Shown: piece after piece, positions 8,185 through 17,529 of the stretch
How the letters are laid out: each line of letters opens with the position of its first letter
How positions within the stretch are numbered: the first letter of the stretch is position 1
DNA from: Clostridium carboxidivorans P7
GTDB lineage: Bacteria > Bacillota > Clostridia > Clostridiales > Clostridiaceae
Reading direction: 5' to 3'
NCBI RefSeq assembly: GCF_001038625.1
Contig: NZ_CP011803.1
Span: forward strand, 4,712,001 to 4,776,000
Length of the DNA stretch: 64,000 nucleotides
Notes under the pieces: model-generated
The model's input: only the letters and a program-made list of their open reading frames with translations
Told to the model about the DNA's origin: nothing
Database searches by the model: none
Made by a program: the position numbers and the translations under genes

Positions 8185-10119
8185 ATGTGTAAAAAACCAT
8201 ATTACATTACAACGCCAATTTATTATCCATCAGCAAAGCTTCATATAGGTAATACATATACTACAATTGCTGCTGATGCATTAGCAAGATTTAAAAGACT
8301 TACAGGATATGATGTAATGTTTTTAACAGGTACAGATGAACATGGACAAAAAATTCAAAGATTAGCAGAAGCAAAAGGTGTAACTCCTAAAGCTTATGTT
8401 GATGAAATAGTTGCTGGTATAAAAGATCTTTGGGAAATTATGAATGTAAGCTATGATAAGTTTATAAGAACTACAGATGATTATCATGTAAAAGCAGTTC
8501 AAGATATGTTTAAAAAGCTATATGATCAAGGAGATATATATAAAGGTTCTTATGAAGGCTGGTATTGTACACCTTGTGAATCTTTCTGGACAGAAACTCA
8601 GGCTGTAGATGGAAAGTGTCCTGATTGTGGAAGACCTGTTGAAAAAGCTAAAGAAGAAGCATATTTTTTCAAAATGTCGAAATATGCTCCTAAGCTTATA
8701 GAGTATATAGAAAGTCATCCAGAGTTTATTCAACCAGAATCAAGAAAGAATGAAATGATAAATAATTTCTTAAAACCAGGTCTACAGGATCTCTGTGTTT
8801 CAAGGACTTCTTTTGACTGGGGAATACCAGTAACTTTTGATGAGAAGCATGTTATATATGTATGGGTAGATGCTCTATCAAACTATATAACAGCTCTTGG
8901 ATATGGAAGCAGTAATTCAGATTTGTATAATAAGTATTGGCCAGCAGATGTTCACTTAGTAGGTAAAGATATATTAAGATTCCATACAATTTATTGGCCA
9001 ATTATGCTTATGGCATTAGGTCTTCCACTACCAAAGCAGGTATTTGGCCATGGTTGGCTTCTAGTAGATGGAGGAAAAATGTCAAAATCTAAAGGAAATG
9101 TGGTAGATCCTGTACTTTTGGTAAATCATTTTGGCGCAGATCCTGTAAGATATTATCTATTAAGAGAAATACCATTTGGAGCAGATGGATTATTTAATAA
9201 TGAAATATTTATAAAGAAGATAAATTCGGATTTAGCTAATGATTTAGGAAATCTATTATCAAGAACTTGTGCAATGGTAGAAAAGTATTTTGGAGGGACA
9301 ATTCCAGCTCCAACAGCTAAGGAAGCAATAGATGATGAGCTTATAAAAGTTGCGCTAAATACTCCTAAAGCTGCAGAACAGTGTATAGATAATTTGAGAA
9401 TTCCAGAAGCATTAGATTGCATATGGGAGCTTATTGGAAGAGCGAATAAATATATAGATGAGACTACTCCTTGGATACTTGCAAAAGATGAAAGTAAAAA
9501 GGAAAGATTAGGAACTGTGCTTTATAATTTATTGGAATCATTAAGAATAGTTTCAGTATGTCTATCAGCATTCTTACCTGATACTAGTGAGAAGATAAAC
9601 AAACAATTAAATGCTGAAGTTATAACTTGGGATAGCTTAACATCTTTTGATGGAACTAAAGCAGGATCAAAAGTAAATAAGGGAGAACTTTTATTCCCAA
9701 GAATAGATGTAGATGAAAAAATTGAGGAATTAAATAAACTTAAGGAACAACAAGCTGCAGCTAATAGACCTAAAATGCAGCCATTGAAAGAAGAAATAAC
9801 AATTGATGATTTTGAAAAGATAGATTTAAGAATAGCTAAGGTATTAGCATGTGAACCAGTAAAAGGTGCTAAAAAACTTCTTAAGCTGAAGGTAGATTTA
9901 GGTGGCGAGGAGAGACAAGTGGTTTCAGGAATAGCTAAATTCTATAAACCAGAAGAATTAGTAGGTAAAAATGTAATATTAGTTGCAAATTTGAAACCTG
10001 TAAAATTAAGAGGAGAACTTTCTCAGGGAATGATATTAGCAGCATCTACAGATGATGATAGTAAGTTAATTACAGCTACTATTGAATCAGAACTTCCTAC
10101 AGGCAGTATTGTAAGATAG
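8185..10119 (+). CDS. metG: Methionyl-tRNA synthetase
   Basis: Charges tRNA-Met with methionine in the cytoplasm. 644 residues, class I synthetase. HIGN at 20-23 and KMSKS near 300 are the two ATP-site signatures. The zinc knuckle CTPC...CPDC lies near 130-150. A C-terminal EMAP-type tRNA-binding domain, from about 539 to the end, begins with the FEKIDLRIAKV block and matches the long dimeric form of the enzyme. ATG follows AGGGAGGA. Expression is under the T-box leader directly upstream and a terminator ends the unit. Confidence 0.97.
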   Translation: MCKKPYYITTPIYYPSAKLHIGNTYTTIAADALARFKRLTGYDVMFLTGTDEHGQKIQRLAEAKGVTPKAYVDEIVAGIKDLWEIMNVSYDKFIRTTDDYHVKAVQDMFKKLYDQGDIYKGSYEGWYCTPCESFWTETQAVDGKCPDCGRPVEKAKEEAYFFKMSKYAPKLIEYIESHPEFIQPESRKNEMINNFLKPGLQDLCVSRTSFDWGIPVTFDEKHVIYVWVDALSNYITALGYGSSNSDLYNKYWPADVHLVGKDILRFHTIYWPIMLMALGLPLPKQVFGHGWLLVDGGKMSKSKGNVVDPVLLVNHFGADPVRYYLLREIPFGADGLFNNEIFIKKINSDLANDLGNLLSRTCAMVEKYFGGTIPAPTAKEAIDDELIKVALNTPKAAEQCIDNLRIPEALDCIWELIGRANKYIDETTPWILAKDESKKERLGTVLYNLLESLRIVSVCLSAFLPDTSEKINKQLNAEVITWDSLTSFDGTKAGSKVNKGELLFPRIDVDEKIEELNKLKEQQAAANRPKMQPLKEEITIDDFEKIDLRIAKVLACEPVKGAKKLLKLKVDLGGEERQVVSGIAKFYKPEELVGKNVILVANLKPVKLRGELSQGMILAASTDDDSKLITATIESELPTGSIVR

Positions 10120-10155
10120 GTATAAATACAGTTCAGTAAAAAGTTTAAACTTAGT

Positions 10156-10216
10156 ACTAAAAATGATTATTTATTTTGAAGAAATTTCGGATAAATAGTC
10201 ATTTTTAGTTTTTTTT
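10156..10216 (+). terminator. Terminator of metG
   Basis: Stem ACTAAAAATGATTATTTAT / ATAAATAGTCATTTTTAGT with one G-T type mismatch, followed by T7. Confidence 0.8.
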
Positions 10217-10544
10217 ATAATAATTCATCATCAATGGTATAAAACTAATTATAATTGAGAAAAGATTAGATTTTGTTAAAAAAATCGCTTATATTATAAT
10301 AAAAAAAAGTTGACTATAAAAATAAATGTAATAAAATGGAAATATGCAATTGCAAAATTTTAGTCATCTAGTATTTAATAATACAATTAATCAAGTGAAG
10401 CTTGACTTAGGAGGAGTTTAAACTCCAGATAAATCCGGATAAGACTTTTTTAATATCATGATTAAAATTGATTTACTTATGAATGGGAGGTTAAAATATA
10501 TCCATAAGAAAAAATATGCTTAAGTTTATGAATGGAGAGATACA
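10217..10544 (+). promoter_or_regulatory. Promoter and possible structured leader upstream of tatD
   Basis: No gene of useful size. A promoter-like TTGACT (10310-10315), 16-bp spacer, TAAAAT (10332-10337) is followed by about 200 bases of leader. The leader contains the self-complementary GGAGTTTAAACTCC near 10411-10425. I could not match it to a known riboswitch. A 21-codon frame starting at 10459 is present but unsupported. Confidence 0.4.
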
Positions 10545-11345
10545 ATGGATGATAATATAAAATTAACTGATGGTAAAATAAACATATTTGATGCTCATGC
10601 ACATTATGATGATGAACAATTTGATGAGGATAGACAATCCATAATAAATGAATTAAGACAAAATGGAATAAAAGGAGTACTAAATTGTGGAGCATCTATA
10701 GAAGGAACTAGAGCTTCAGTAGAGCTGGCAAATAAGCATGACTTTTTTTATGCAGCAGTTGGAATTCATCCCGAGCATGCTGATCAATTAACAGCGGAAG
10801 TGATTATTGAATTAAAGGAGTTAGCTAAAAATACTAAAGTTAAGGCAATAGGGGAAATAGGACTTGATTACTATTATGAGGAAAATCCTGCAAGAGAGAT
10901 TCAAAAAAATGCTTTTATAAAACAGATGGAACTTGCAAGAGAATTAAATTTACCTGTAATTATACATGATAGAGATGCTCATGGAGATACGTTAGATATT
11001 ATAAAAATGTTTCCAGAGGTTAGAGGTGAAATACACTGCTTTTCTGGTAGTGTAGAATTTGCAAGAGAATGTTTAAAGCTTGGATATTACATAGGATTTA
11101 CCGGAGTAGTAACATTTAAAAATGCCAAAAAGGTTTTAGATGTAGTAAAAGAAGTTCCACTTGATAAAATATTAGTGGAGACTGATTGTCCTTACATGGC
11201 ACCTGTTCCTTTTAGAGGTAAAAGAAATAGATCAGAATATATAGCTCACATAATAAATAAAATAGCCGAAATTAAAGGTATAAGTAGTGAGGAAGTGAGC
11301 TGTAAAACTATCTTAAACATCAAGAGGTTGCTAAATATAGGATAA
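10545..11345 (+). CDS. tatD: TatD-family metal-dependent hydrolase/DNase
   Basis: TIM-barrel metal-dependent hydrolase of the TatD/YcfH family, 266 residues including an N-terminal tail of about 12 residues. Expected metal ligands are visible in order: DAHAHYDD, GEIGLDYYYE, IIHDRDAHGDT, IHCFSGS and VETDCPYMAP. Family members are 3'-5' DNA/RNA exonucleases or related hydrolases. The metG-tatD-rnmV-rsmA order is a common Firmicute neighbourhood. ATG follows GGAGAG. Confidence 0.9.
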   Translation: MDDNIKLTDGKINIFDAHAHYDDEQFDEDRQSIINELRQNGIKGVLNCGASIEGTRASVELANKHDFFYAAVGIHPEHADQLTAEVIIELKELAKNTKVKAIGEIGLDYYYEENPAREIQKNAFIKQMELARELNLPVIIHDRDAHGDTLDIIKMFPEVRGEIHCFSGSVEFARECLKLGYYIGFTGVVTFKNAKKVLDVVKEVPLDKILVETDCPYMAPVPFRGKRNRSEYIAHIINKIAEIKGISSEEVSCKTILNIKRLLNIG

Positions 11346-11466
11346 TAGTGTAAAATTAAGTTGCAATTTTTTAATTTTTTATTAATTTTACATTTAGGTA
11401 TTATATGTTAATTTGTCTCATATAATATAATAAGTTTTATAAAAATTCCACCAAAAATATTTAATA

Positions 11467-11542
11467 TAGACCATTAATAAAAAGTGCTATCATAAATATT
11501 TTATTATTAAGTTTTATGCAAAAATTTGCATTACATGGTCTA
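11467..11542 (+). other. Nested inverted repeats in the leader of the G5/3D gene
   Basis: TAGACCAT (11467-11474) pairs with ATGGTCTA (11535-11542), enclosing a second hairpin ATGCAAAAATTTGCAT (11516-11531). Just upstream, TGTAAAATTAA (11349) pairs with TTAATTTTACA (ending 11392), a weak terminator-like stem for tatD without a good T tract. These lie in the 278-bp gap before the wall-protein gene and contain no coding frame. Confidence 0.4.
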
Positions 11543-11623
11543 AAATGTTAAGGCGATATTTGACAGAATTCGTCATTGCACTTATAATTAGGAATGTCGT
11601 TCTTACCAGAAGGAGGTATTTTT

Positions 11624-12670
11624 ATGGTGGAAAAATTAAAAGGCTATTTTAAAAAGTATTTTTCCAATGGTCCTAATGCTAAGTATATCTACTTGACTTT
11701 AATAGTTTTAATAGTTTTTGTAGTATTGATTAGCAGCGCAAGAAAGACAATCACAGTTTCTATAGACGGTAAAGATAAAAAAATAACGACTTTAAGTAGT
11801 ACTTATAAAAGTGCTTTGAGTAATAATGGTATAACTGTAGGACCAAAGGATAAGACCACGATTAGTCTTGACAGTAAGGTTGAAGATGGCTCAAAAATAT
11901 CCATAAAGAAAGCAGTAAATGTTCAAATTGCTGTAGATGGAAAGAAGTTGGATATAAAATCTGCAGAAGACAATATTGAAAAAATGTTGCAAGCAGAAAA
12001 AATAACAATTCATCAATCTGATAAAATATATCCAAGTAAAAGTTCAACTGTAAATGAAGGACTAAAGGTAGTGGTAACAAGAGTTGAGACAAAAGATGTT
12101 AAGGAAGTTAAACCACTAGATTATGCCACAGTTGTAAAAAAAGATGAAGATATGGAGCAAGGTAATAATAAAGTAGTGCAAGAAGGAAAAGCTGGAGAAA
12201 AAGAAACATTAACTAGAGTTGTTTATGAAAATGGTAAAGAGATTTCAAGAAAAGTAATAAGTGAGACTGTTAAAAAGCAACCAGTTCAAAAGATTGTAGC
12301 CATGGGAGCTTTAAATGTTTACACACCTTCACGTGGTGCCAGTATTCCTTATACAACAGTTATGAGGATGAGAGCTACTGGCTATACCTCAGATTATGAG
12401 AGCACAGGCAAAAGTCCTGGGGATCCTTATTTTGGAATCACAGCTACAGGTACTGTAGCTAAGAGAAATGTAGGCAGCTATAGCTCCGTAGCAGTTGATC
12501 CAAGAGTTATACCCCTTGGTACTAAACTTTATATTGAGGGATATGGATATGCTGTTGCTGAAGATACAGGTGGAGCTATAAAGGGTGACAGAGTAGATTT
12601 ATTCTTTGATTCCAGTTCAGAGGCAGATAATTGGGGTGTAAGATGGGTTAATGTGTATTTAGTTAAATAG
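11624..12670 (+). CDS. G5 and 3D domain cell wall protein (YabE-like)
   Basis: Probable membrane-anchored or secreted muralytic enzyme of the YabE/resuscitation-factor type, 348 residues. Residues about 25-42 form one hydrophobic anchor. DUF348-like repeats follow (for example SIDGKDKKITTL), then a G5 domain around 165-225, then a C-terminal 3D domain with the three aspartates in VAVDPRVIP, AEDTGG and RVDLFF. ATG at 11624 is chosen because AGAAGGAGG lies just upstream; an ATG 30 bp earlier has no such site. It sits between tatD and rnmV, its usual place in Firmicutes. Confidence 0.88.
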   Translation: MVEKLKGYFKKYFSNGPNAKYIYLTLIVLIVFVVLISSARKTITVSIDGKDKKITTLSSTYKSALSNNGITVGPKDKTTISLDSKVEDGSKISIKKAVNVQIAVDGKKLDIKSAEDNIEKMLQAEKITIHQSDKIYPSKSSTVNEGLKVVVTRVETKDVKEVKPLDYATVVKKDEDMEQGNNKVVQEGKAGEKETLTRVVYENGKEISRKVISETVKKQPVQKIVAMGALNVYTPSRGASIPYTTVMRMRATGYTSDYESTGKSPGDPYFGITATGTVAKRNVGSYSSVAVDPRVIPLGTKLYIEGYGYAVAEDTGGAIKGDRVDLFFDSSSEADNWGVRWVNVYLVK

Positions 12671-12692
12671 GAGCAAAAGCTCCTATTTTTTT
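12667..12692 (+). terminator. Terminator of the G5/3D gene
   Basis: ATAGGAGC AAAA GCTCCTAT followed by T7. It overlaps the stop codon. Confidence 0.85.
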
Positions 12693-12771
12693 CTGTATAT
12701 TAAATGAATATAATAAAATAGAAAAGGAGGATGTTGACTTAGTATTTTTATTTTTAGGTCAATAAGAGTAT

Positions 12772-13314
12772 ATGATTAAAGAAGTTATTGTTGTTGAAGG
12801 AAGAGATGATATTACTGCAGTAAAAAGAGCCGTAGATGCAGAAATTATAGCAGTGGGTGGATTTGGTATTAACGCTAAAGTTATAGCAAGAATAAAAGAA
12901 GCACAAAGACGACAAGGCGTAATAGTTTTTACTGATCCTGATTTTGCAGGAGAAAAAATAAGAAGAATTATATCTAAAAGAGTTAAAGGAATAAAACACG
13001 CTTATATAGCTCAAAAGGATGGAATGAAAAATGGGGATATAGGTGTAGAAAATGCTGAACCAGAAGTAATAATAAGAGCTCTAGAGAATGCTAAATGTGA
13101 AGTAAAAGAAAAAGTATCTAACTTTGATATAAATGATATGATTTTTTTTGAACTTACAGGAAACAATAAATCAAAAGAAAAGAGAGAACTTCTTGGAAAA
13201 GAACTTGGAATAGGTTATTGCAACTCAGCTCAGTTTTTAACAAGGCTTAATAATTATGGAATTAGCAGGGAAGAATTTATACAGGCCATAAAAAAGATAA
13301 ATAAGGAGAAATAA
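12772..13314 (+). CDS. rnmV: Ribonuclease M5
   Basis: Matures 5S rRNA by cutting both sides of the precursor; ribosomal protein L18 is the known partner in Bacillus. 180 residues with a Toprim domain: VVEGRDDITAVKRAV supplies the catalytic Glu and FTDPDFAGEKIRR the DxD-type Asp. The C-terminal DUF4093 region holds the SKEKRELLGKELGIGYCNSA block. Ribosome site is weak (AAGAG). rsmA starts one base after the stop, so the two are translationally linked. Confidence 0.93.
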   Translation: MIKEVIVVEGRDDITAVKRAVDAEIIAVGGFGINAKVIARIKEAQRRQGVIVFTDPDFAGEKIRRIISKRVKGIKHAYIAQKDGMKNGDIGVENAEPEVIIRALENAKCEVKEKVSNFDINDMIFFELTGNNKSKEKRELLGKELGIGYCNSAQFLTRLNNYGISREEFIQAIKKINKEK

Positions 13315-13315
13315 T

Positions 13316-14152
13316 ATGGAAAGTTTGTCTACAAAGGATATAGTAAAAAAGTATGGATTTAAGTTTTCAAAAAGTTTAGGACAGAATTTTTTAATAGATA
13401 ATTCTGTTTTGCAAGATATAGTTGATAATTCTAATGTTAGTAAAGATGATTTAGTAATAGAAATAGGTCCTGGAGTTGGAACTTTAACAAAAGAACTTTT
13501 AAAAAAAGCAAAAAAAGTTTATGCTATTGAATTAGATTCTGATTTAATACCTATTTTAAATGAAGAACTTAAGGAATTTAATAATTTTGAACTAGTACAT
13601 AAAGATGCATTAAAGGTAGACTTTAATGAGCTTATAGGAGAAGAAAAAAGCACTAAGGTAGTAGCTAATTTGCCTTATTATGTTACTACGCCAATAATAT
13701 CAAAATTGTTGAAGGAAAATTATAAATTTGAATCTTTAACTATAATGATTCAAAAAGAAGTAGGTGAAAGAATTGCTGCAAAACCTAGTACAAAAGAATA
13801 TGGGGCACTCTCCATACTTGTACAATATTATTGTGATGTAGAAATAGTTAGAAAAGTAAGCTGCGATTCCTTTGTACCTAGACCTAAAGTAGATTCTATA
13901 GTTATAAAATTAACTAAACTTTTAGAACCTAAAGTAAAAGTTAAAAGTAAAGAATTATTCTTTAAAGTAGTAAGAAGTTCTTTTAACATGAGAAGAAAAA
14001 CTCTTTGGAATGGACTTAAAAGTTTAGGAATGAAAAAGGAAAGCTTAGAAAAGGCATTTATTGATGCAAACATTGATCTTAAAAGAAGAGGAGAGACTTT
14101 ATCTCTAGAAGAATTTGCAAAATTATCAGATTGTATATATGAATTACAATAA
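13316..14152 (+). CDS. rsmA: 16S rRNA dimethyladenosine transferase
   Basis: Dimethylates the two adjacent adenines near the 3' end of 16S rRNA (KsgA). 278 residues. SAM-binding motif I is VIEIGPGVGTLTKEL, motif IV NLPYYVTTPI. The N-terminal KSLGQNFLID and C-terminal FVPRPKVDS / SSFNMRRKTL blocks are diagnostic. ATG after AAGGAG, one base after rnmV. Loss of this enzyme gives kasugamycin resistance in other bacteria (family knowledge). Confidence 0.96.
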   Translation: MESLSTKDIVKKYGFKFSKSLGQNFLIDNSVLQDIVDNSNVSKDDLVIEIGPGVGTLTKELLKKAKKVYAIELDSDLIPILNEELKEFNNFELVHKDALKVDFNELIGEEKSTKVVANLPYYVTTPIISKLLKENYKFESLTIMIQKEVGERIAAKPSTKEYGALSILVQYYCDVEIVRKVSCDSFVPRPKVDSIVIKLTKLLEPKVKVKSKELFFKVVRSSFNMRRKTLWNGLKSLGMKKESLEKAFIDANIDLKRRGETLSLEEFAKLSDCIYELQ

Positions 14153-14241
14153 TCTTTTTACAATATTATACAACTAGTTGTTCACTTTTTTAATTTTACT
14201 TCATATATTATAATGAATAAAATATATGGAGGTATAGGAAG

Positions 14242-15678
14242 TTGGCTCAAAAAAAGAGTTATAGTAGGTATTTTATAATATTACAAGAAGATGAAAAAGG
14301 GTATTCAATATCTTCCGACAAAGTAGCTTCTGGGTACGCAAAATTGGAGCTGAAAAATGATAAGTGCAAAGTATCGTATTATGTACAAAACTTAAAAAAA
14401 GAAAGTGCTCCTTATTATATGCTTTTAATTTGTAATAAGAAGGATATAAGGAAGGTAATAAAAATATCACAAATAAACATAGATGATTATGGCAGAGCAG
14501 ATATTTGTCATGAATATTTAGCAGATAATATAGCTGGTACGGGTATATCCATGGATAAGATTTCTGGTGCAGCTATAGTTAAATTTTTAGATTCAAATAT
14601 AATACCTGTTATGAGTGGATTCGCAAGCACTGAAATACCTGATTGGAAGACATTTGCTATGGTTGACTTAAAGGTTGAGAAGGAAAAGGAAGAAAAAGTA
14701 GTTGATACTCCTAACAGTATGTTTGACAAATATGAAGAAAACATAGAATCATTAAAAGAAGAAAATAAAACTAAAGAAATAGAAAATGTTAAAATTGTAC
14801 CTAAAGAAGATAATTCTAAAAAAGAACAATATATAAATAAAGAAAATAATGTGAAGAAGGATATTATAAAAAAGGATATTATAAAAGAAGAGGCAAATGC
14901 AGCAAAAAAGGATAATGTAAAAGAAGAAATAAAGGTAACAAAAAAAGATAATAAAAAGGAAGAAGTCATAAATAAACAAGATAACATAAAAGAAAAAGTG
15001 GACATAATTAAAAAGGATAATGTAAAAGAAGGACCAATTGTAAATAAAAAAGACAATGCAAAAGTAGAAGAGAATATAAATAAAAAGGTTAATATAAGTG
15101 AGAAAAACAATATTAATAATCAAGAGAATGAGAATAAAAAATATGGTATGGAAAAAGGTAACTATGGAATAGAAAAACGTGAATACACAGCAAGAAAACA
15201 AAGTAAAAAAGATGTGAACATAAATCCAAAAAGAAATGAAGATTATCCTCAAATGGATGAAAACAGCTTTTTTAGAAATTTAGTACAAGGATTTGAATCC
15301 ATGGGAGAAATTTGTTCTGAAATAAAAAGATGTAAGTGGTATAAGGTACCTGTGAATTCACCAAAATCTATGTACGATATGGCCGATTATAACAGGTACT
15401 CAATGATATATTATCCTATGATGAATTATTACCAGTATATAATAAAACATAAGCATTATATAATAGGATATAAGCTTAATAAAGATGGAGGAATGAAATA
15501 TCTTGTATATGGTATAGCAGGAACTAAATCTAAGATGGACCAACCATATGGTGGTAGATCTGGATTTGTTACATGGATGCCTTTAAATGTTGATGATGAG
15601 AGAGAAGAGGCTCTAGGCTACTGGCTTATGTTCTATGATTTTAAAACATCTACTATCATGATACCAGTAAAGAAATAA
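14242..15678 (+). CDS. Unknown protein with Lys/Glu/Asp repeat region
   Basis: 478 residues, no signal peptide. The N-terminal domain (about 1-145) is globular and mixed. A long charged region follows (about 150-330) with irregular repeats on the theme KKDNVKEE (repeats near 205-285), likely disordered. A C-terminal domain (about 350-478) is rich in Tyr and Met, with CSEIKRCKWYKVPV and a YYPMMNYYQYIIKHKHYIIG block. TTG start at 14242 after TATGGAGG; no better start nearby. I do not recognise a function. The Tyr/Met-rich tail and the charged linker would fit a spore-coat or surface protein, but that is a guess. Confidence 0.7.
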   Translation: MAQKKSYSRYFIILQEDEKGYSISSDKVASGYAKLELKNDKCKVSYYVQNLKKESAPYYMLLICNKKDIRKVIKISQINIDDYGRADICHEYLADNIAGTGISMDKISGAAIVKFLDSNIIPVMSGFASTEIPDWKTFAMVDLKVEKEKEEKVVDTPNSMFDKYEENIESLKEENKTKEIENVKIVPKEDNSKKEQYINKENNVKKDIIKKDIIKEEANAAKKDNVKEEIKVTKKDNKKEEVINKQDNIKEKVDIIKKDNVKEGPIVNKKDNAKVEENINKKVNISEKNNINNQENENKKYGMEKGNYGIEKREYTARKQSKKDVNINPKRNEDYPQMDENSFFRNLVQGFESMGEICSEIKRCKWYKVPVNSPKSMYDMADYNRYSMIYYPMMNYYQYIIKHKHYIIGYKLNKDGGMKYLVYGIAGTKSKMDQPYGGRSGFVTWMPLNVDDEREEALGYWLMFYDFKTSTIMIPVKK

Positions 15679-15776
15679 TATGGAGAAAGTATAGTACTGG
15701 GGATATTTAATATTTCTAGTACTATTTTCATATAATTAAATAAAAACTCTTATTTGAAATATAAGGTGGTATTAAG

Positions 15777-16364
15777 ATGAAGGTAATAATAATAAATAGG
15801 AAAAGGTTAGGGGTAACTATAATTATAATTGGTCTAATGCTTGTTTTATTTAGTTTAGAGAAGCATTTTGATGCAAGGCTTAAGTTTACTGCATTAATAC
15901 AGAATAATATAAATTCTTTAGTACAATATGAAGCATTAGATAAAAAGTTTACTTATAAATTGCCTGCAGAATGGGCTGCTAAAGAACAAAAATTTCCCGG
16001 CAATGAAATTATATATCATAATGATTTTAATACTAAAGATTTAAAGATTCATGGGTTTGTAGAAGTATGGAATTTAAATACGGATTTAAAAGCTTTTTTA
16101 GAGGAAAGCAAGAAAATATCTAGTGAGCAAAATTTATATAAGAGTTACGAAATAAAACCAATTAAAATAAACAATAAAGATGGATATTTAGTTGAGTATA
16201 CTATAATTACATCTAATAATAAGGCTTATAAAGGATATGAATACTTTATAAAAAATAAAGATAAGTTTATCAGATTTTCTTTTTTTGTATCAGAAGATAA
16301 CTTTAAAGAAAGCATGCCAACAATATTTAAAACTATAGTACAGACTTTTGATTATAAAGAATAA
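15777..16364 (+). CDS. Membrane-anchored protein of unknown function
   Basis: 195 residues. One hydrophobic segment near 12-27 preceded by basic residues (NRKRLG) predicts an N-terminal anchor with the rest outside the cell. The outer domain has the look of small PsbP-like folds (FTYKLPAEWAAKEQKFPGN ... GYLVEYTI ... KFIRFSFFVSEDNF), but the match is only by eye. ATG after AAGGTGG. Single gene ended by a terminator at 16382. Confidence 0.65.
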   Translation: MKVIIINRKRLGVTIIIIGLMLVLFSLEKHFDARLKFTALIQNNINSLVQYEALDKKFTYKLPAEWAAKEQKFPGNEIIYHNDFNTKDLKIHGFVEVWNLNTDLKAFLEESKKISSEQNLYKSYEIKPIKINNKDGYLVEYTIITSNNKAYKGYEYFIKNKDKFIRFSFFVSEDNFKESMPTIFKTIVQTFDYKE

Positions 16365-16381
16365 TGAATAAACTGCGAATT

Positions 16382-16406
16382 AAAAAAACTGCATCGCAGT
16401 TTTTTT
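16382..16406 (+). terminator. Terminator after the 15777 gene
   Basis: AAAAACTGC ATC GCAGTTTTTTT, a short perfect stem with a T tract. Confidence 0.75.
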
Positions 16407-16452
16407 ATGTGCTATAATATTGTTGATATTTTTTAAATTTTTGGGATATGTT

Positions 16453-16481
16453 TTGCACTTGCATTTTTTTTATTGTATTAT
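16453..16481 (+). promoter_or_regulatory. Sigma-A-like promoter for the lipoprotein unit
   Basis: TTGCAC (16453-16458), 17-bp spacer, TATTAT (16476-16481). It precedes a possible 33-codon gene and the lipoprotein gene at 16622. Confidence 0.6.
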
Positions 16482-16501
16482 GGTAGAGAGGAAATGTAAG
16501 C

Positions 16502-16603
16502 ATGTTTTCTACATCACAATTTATAAGTATATTTGCCTTGGTATTTGAAATAGTTCTTTATAATATAAGTAGATTAAAAATAAAGGTATATAGAAGTTCT
16601 TAA
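16502..16603 (+). CDS. Possible 33-residue membrane peptide
   Basis: Short frame starting MFSTSQFISIFALVFEIVLY and ending KVYRSS: a hydrophobic stretch followed by a basic tail, the pattern of a single-span small membrane peptide. GAGAGGAA lies about 10 bases before the ATG. It sits between a good promoter and the lipoprotein gene. No homologue is known to me; it could equally be chance in a leader. Confidence 0.3.
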   Translation: MFSTSQFISIFALVFEIVLYNISRLKIKVYRSS

Positions 16604-16621
16604 GGTTCAGGAGGGAATTGT

Positions 16622-17467
16622 GTGAAAATGGGAATTAGAAAAATAAAAAATAGTAAAATCATGATTATATTTATGGTTTTATTATTTTGTTTTACTGCAT
16701 CTGGATGTAGCAAAATTAACGATCTTAAGGTTAAGGTTGGACTTAAAAATAATGATTTTGAGTACATAAAACAAGGTAAGATAGAGAAAATAGTAATACA
16801 AAACACAAGGGATCAAGGATTTAGATTTACAGTTACAGATAAGAATGTTATCAATGAAATATATGATGTTTTATCTACTGCAAAAGGGGCAAGCCAAAAA
16901 TCCTCATTGGAACCTGATTATACATTTGAAATGGATGAGGGAAATAATAAGGTACATAAATTTAATTATATTATAGGCTTGGATAAAAAGGATTCAGGTA
17001 ATTTTTATGGTGATGGAAAAACATATATTATATCTAAAAGAATAGATAGTAATATAATAAACAATTATTGGAATATAAGAAAACCAAAGAATTTTAAAGA
17101 GGTTTATTATAAATCTATAACTAATGTTTTAGATCAATATTTAAAAGGTGATAATAAAGATAAAAGTGTTGGTATAAACTTAAAAAGTGATATAAATTCC
17201 GCTAAATTTATATTATCTACAGATTTGCAAGATTTTAATAGTGATTTAAGCAGTAAATTTAAAAATGTATCAGTAGCAGATAAAGATAAGGAAAATTATG
17301 ATATATGGTTAACAATAAGTACTGAAGGTTATAAAACTACAATGTATAAAGGCATTGTGAATTTATGGGATAAAAAATCAAAAACTGAAAAAAAATATTA
17401 TATAGTTGATGAATATAAGAATGGTTGGAATTTCAATATTACAGATACTAAACCTGATAAATTTTAA
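16622..17467 (+). CDS. Lipoprotein of unknown function
   Basis: 281 residues. A lipoprotein signal peptide ends at lipobox TASG-Cys29 after a hydrophobic core (MIIFMVLLFCF), so it is probably anchored on the outer face of the membrane. The mature part has no family I recognise. It contains two roughly similar beta-rich halves (IEKIVIQNTRD...YTFEMDEGNNK and later SVGINLKSDINSAKFILSTD). GTG start at 16622 is set by AGGAGGG six bases upstream; an ATG two codons later is an alternative. The Mrp-type gene follows within 65 bp. Confidence 0.75.
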   Translation: MKMGIRKIKNSKIMIIFMVLLFCFTASGCSKINDLKVKVGLKNNDFEYIKQGKIEKIVIQNTRDQGFRFTVTDKNVINEIYDVLSTAKGASQKSSLEPDYTFEMDEGNNKVHKFNYIIGLDKKDSGNFYGDGKTYIISKRIDSNIINNYWNIRKPKNFKEVYYKSITNVLDQYLKGDNKDKSVGINLKSDINSAKFILSTDLQDFNSDLSSKFKNVSVADKDKENYDIWLTISTEGYKTTMYKGIVNLWDKKSKTEKKYYIVDEYKNGWNFNITDTKPDKF

Positions 17468-17529
17468 TTTGTTTAAGCATGTTTATAAAGTTTATAAATA
17501 AATTTTTATATCACAGGGAGGAAGCAGCA

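Noticed and set aside
10380..10540. Possible riboswitch before tatD
   Set aside because: Only a short palindrome (GGAGTTTAAACTCC) and no conserved riboswitch blocks could be matched; listed only as a leader of unknown nature.
14508..15252. Long minus-strand frames opposite the charged-repeat gene
   Set aside because: They are low-complexity Phe/Ser/Ile strings, the mirror of Lys/Glu/Asn codons, with no start signals.
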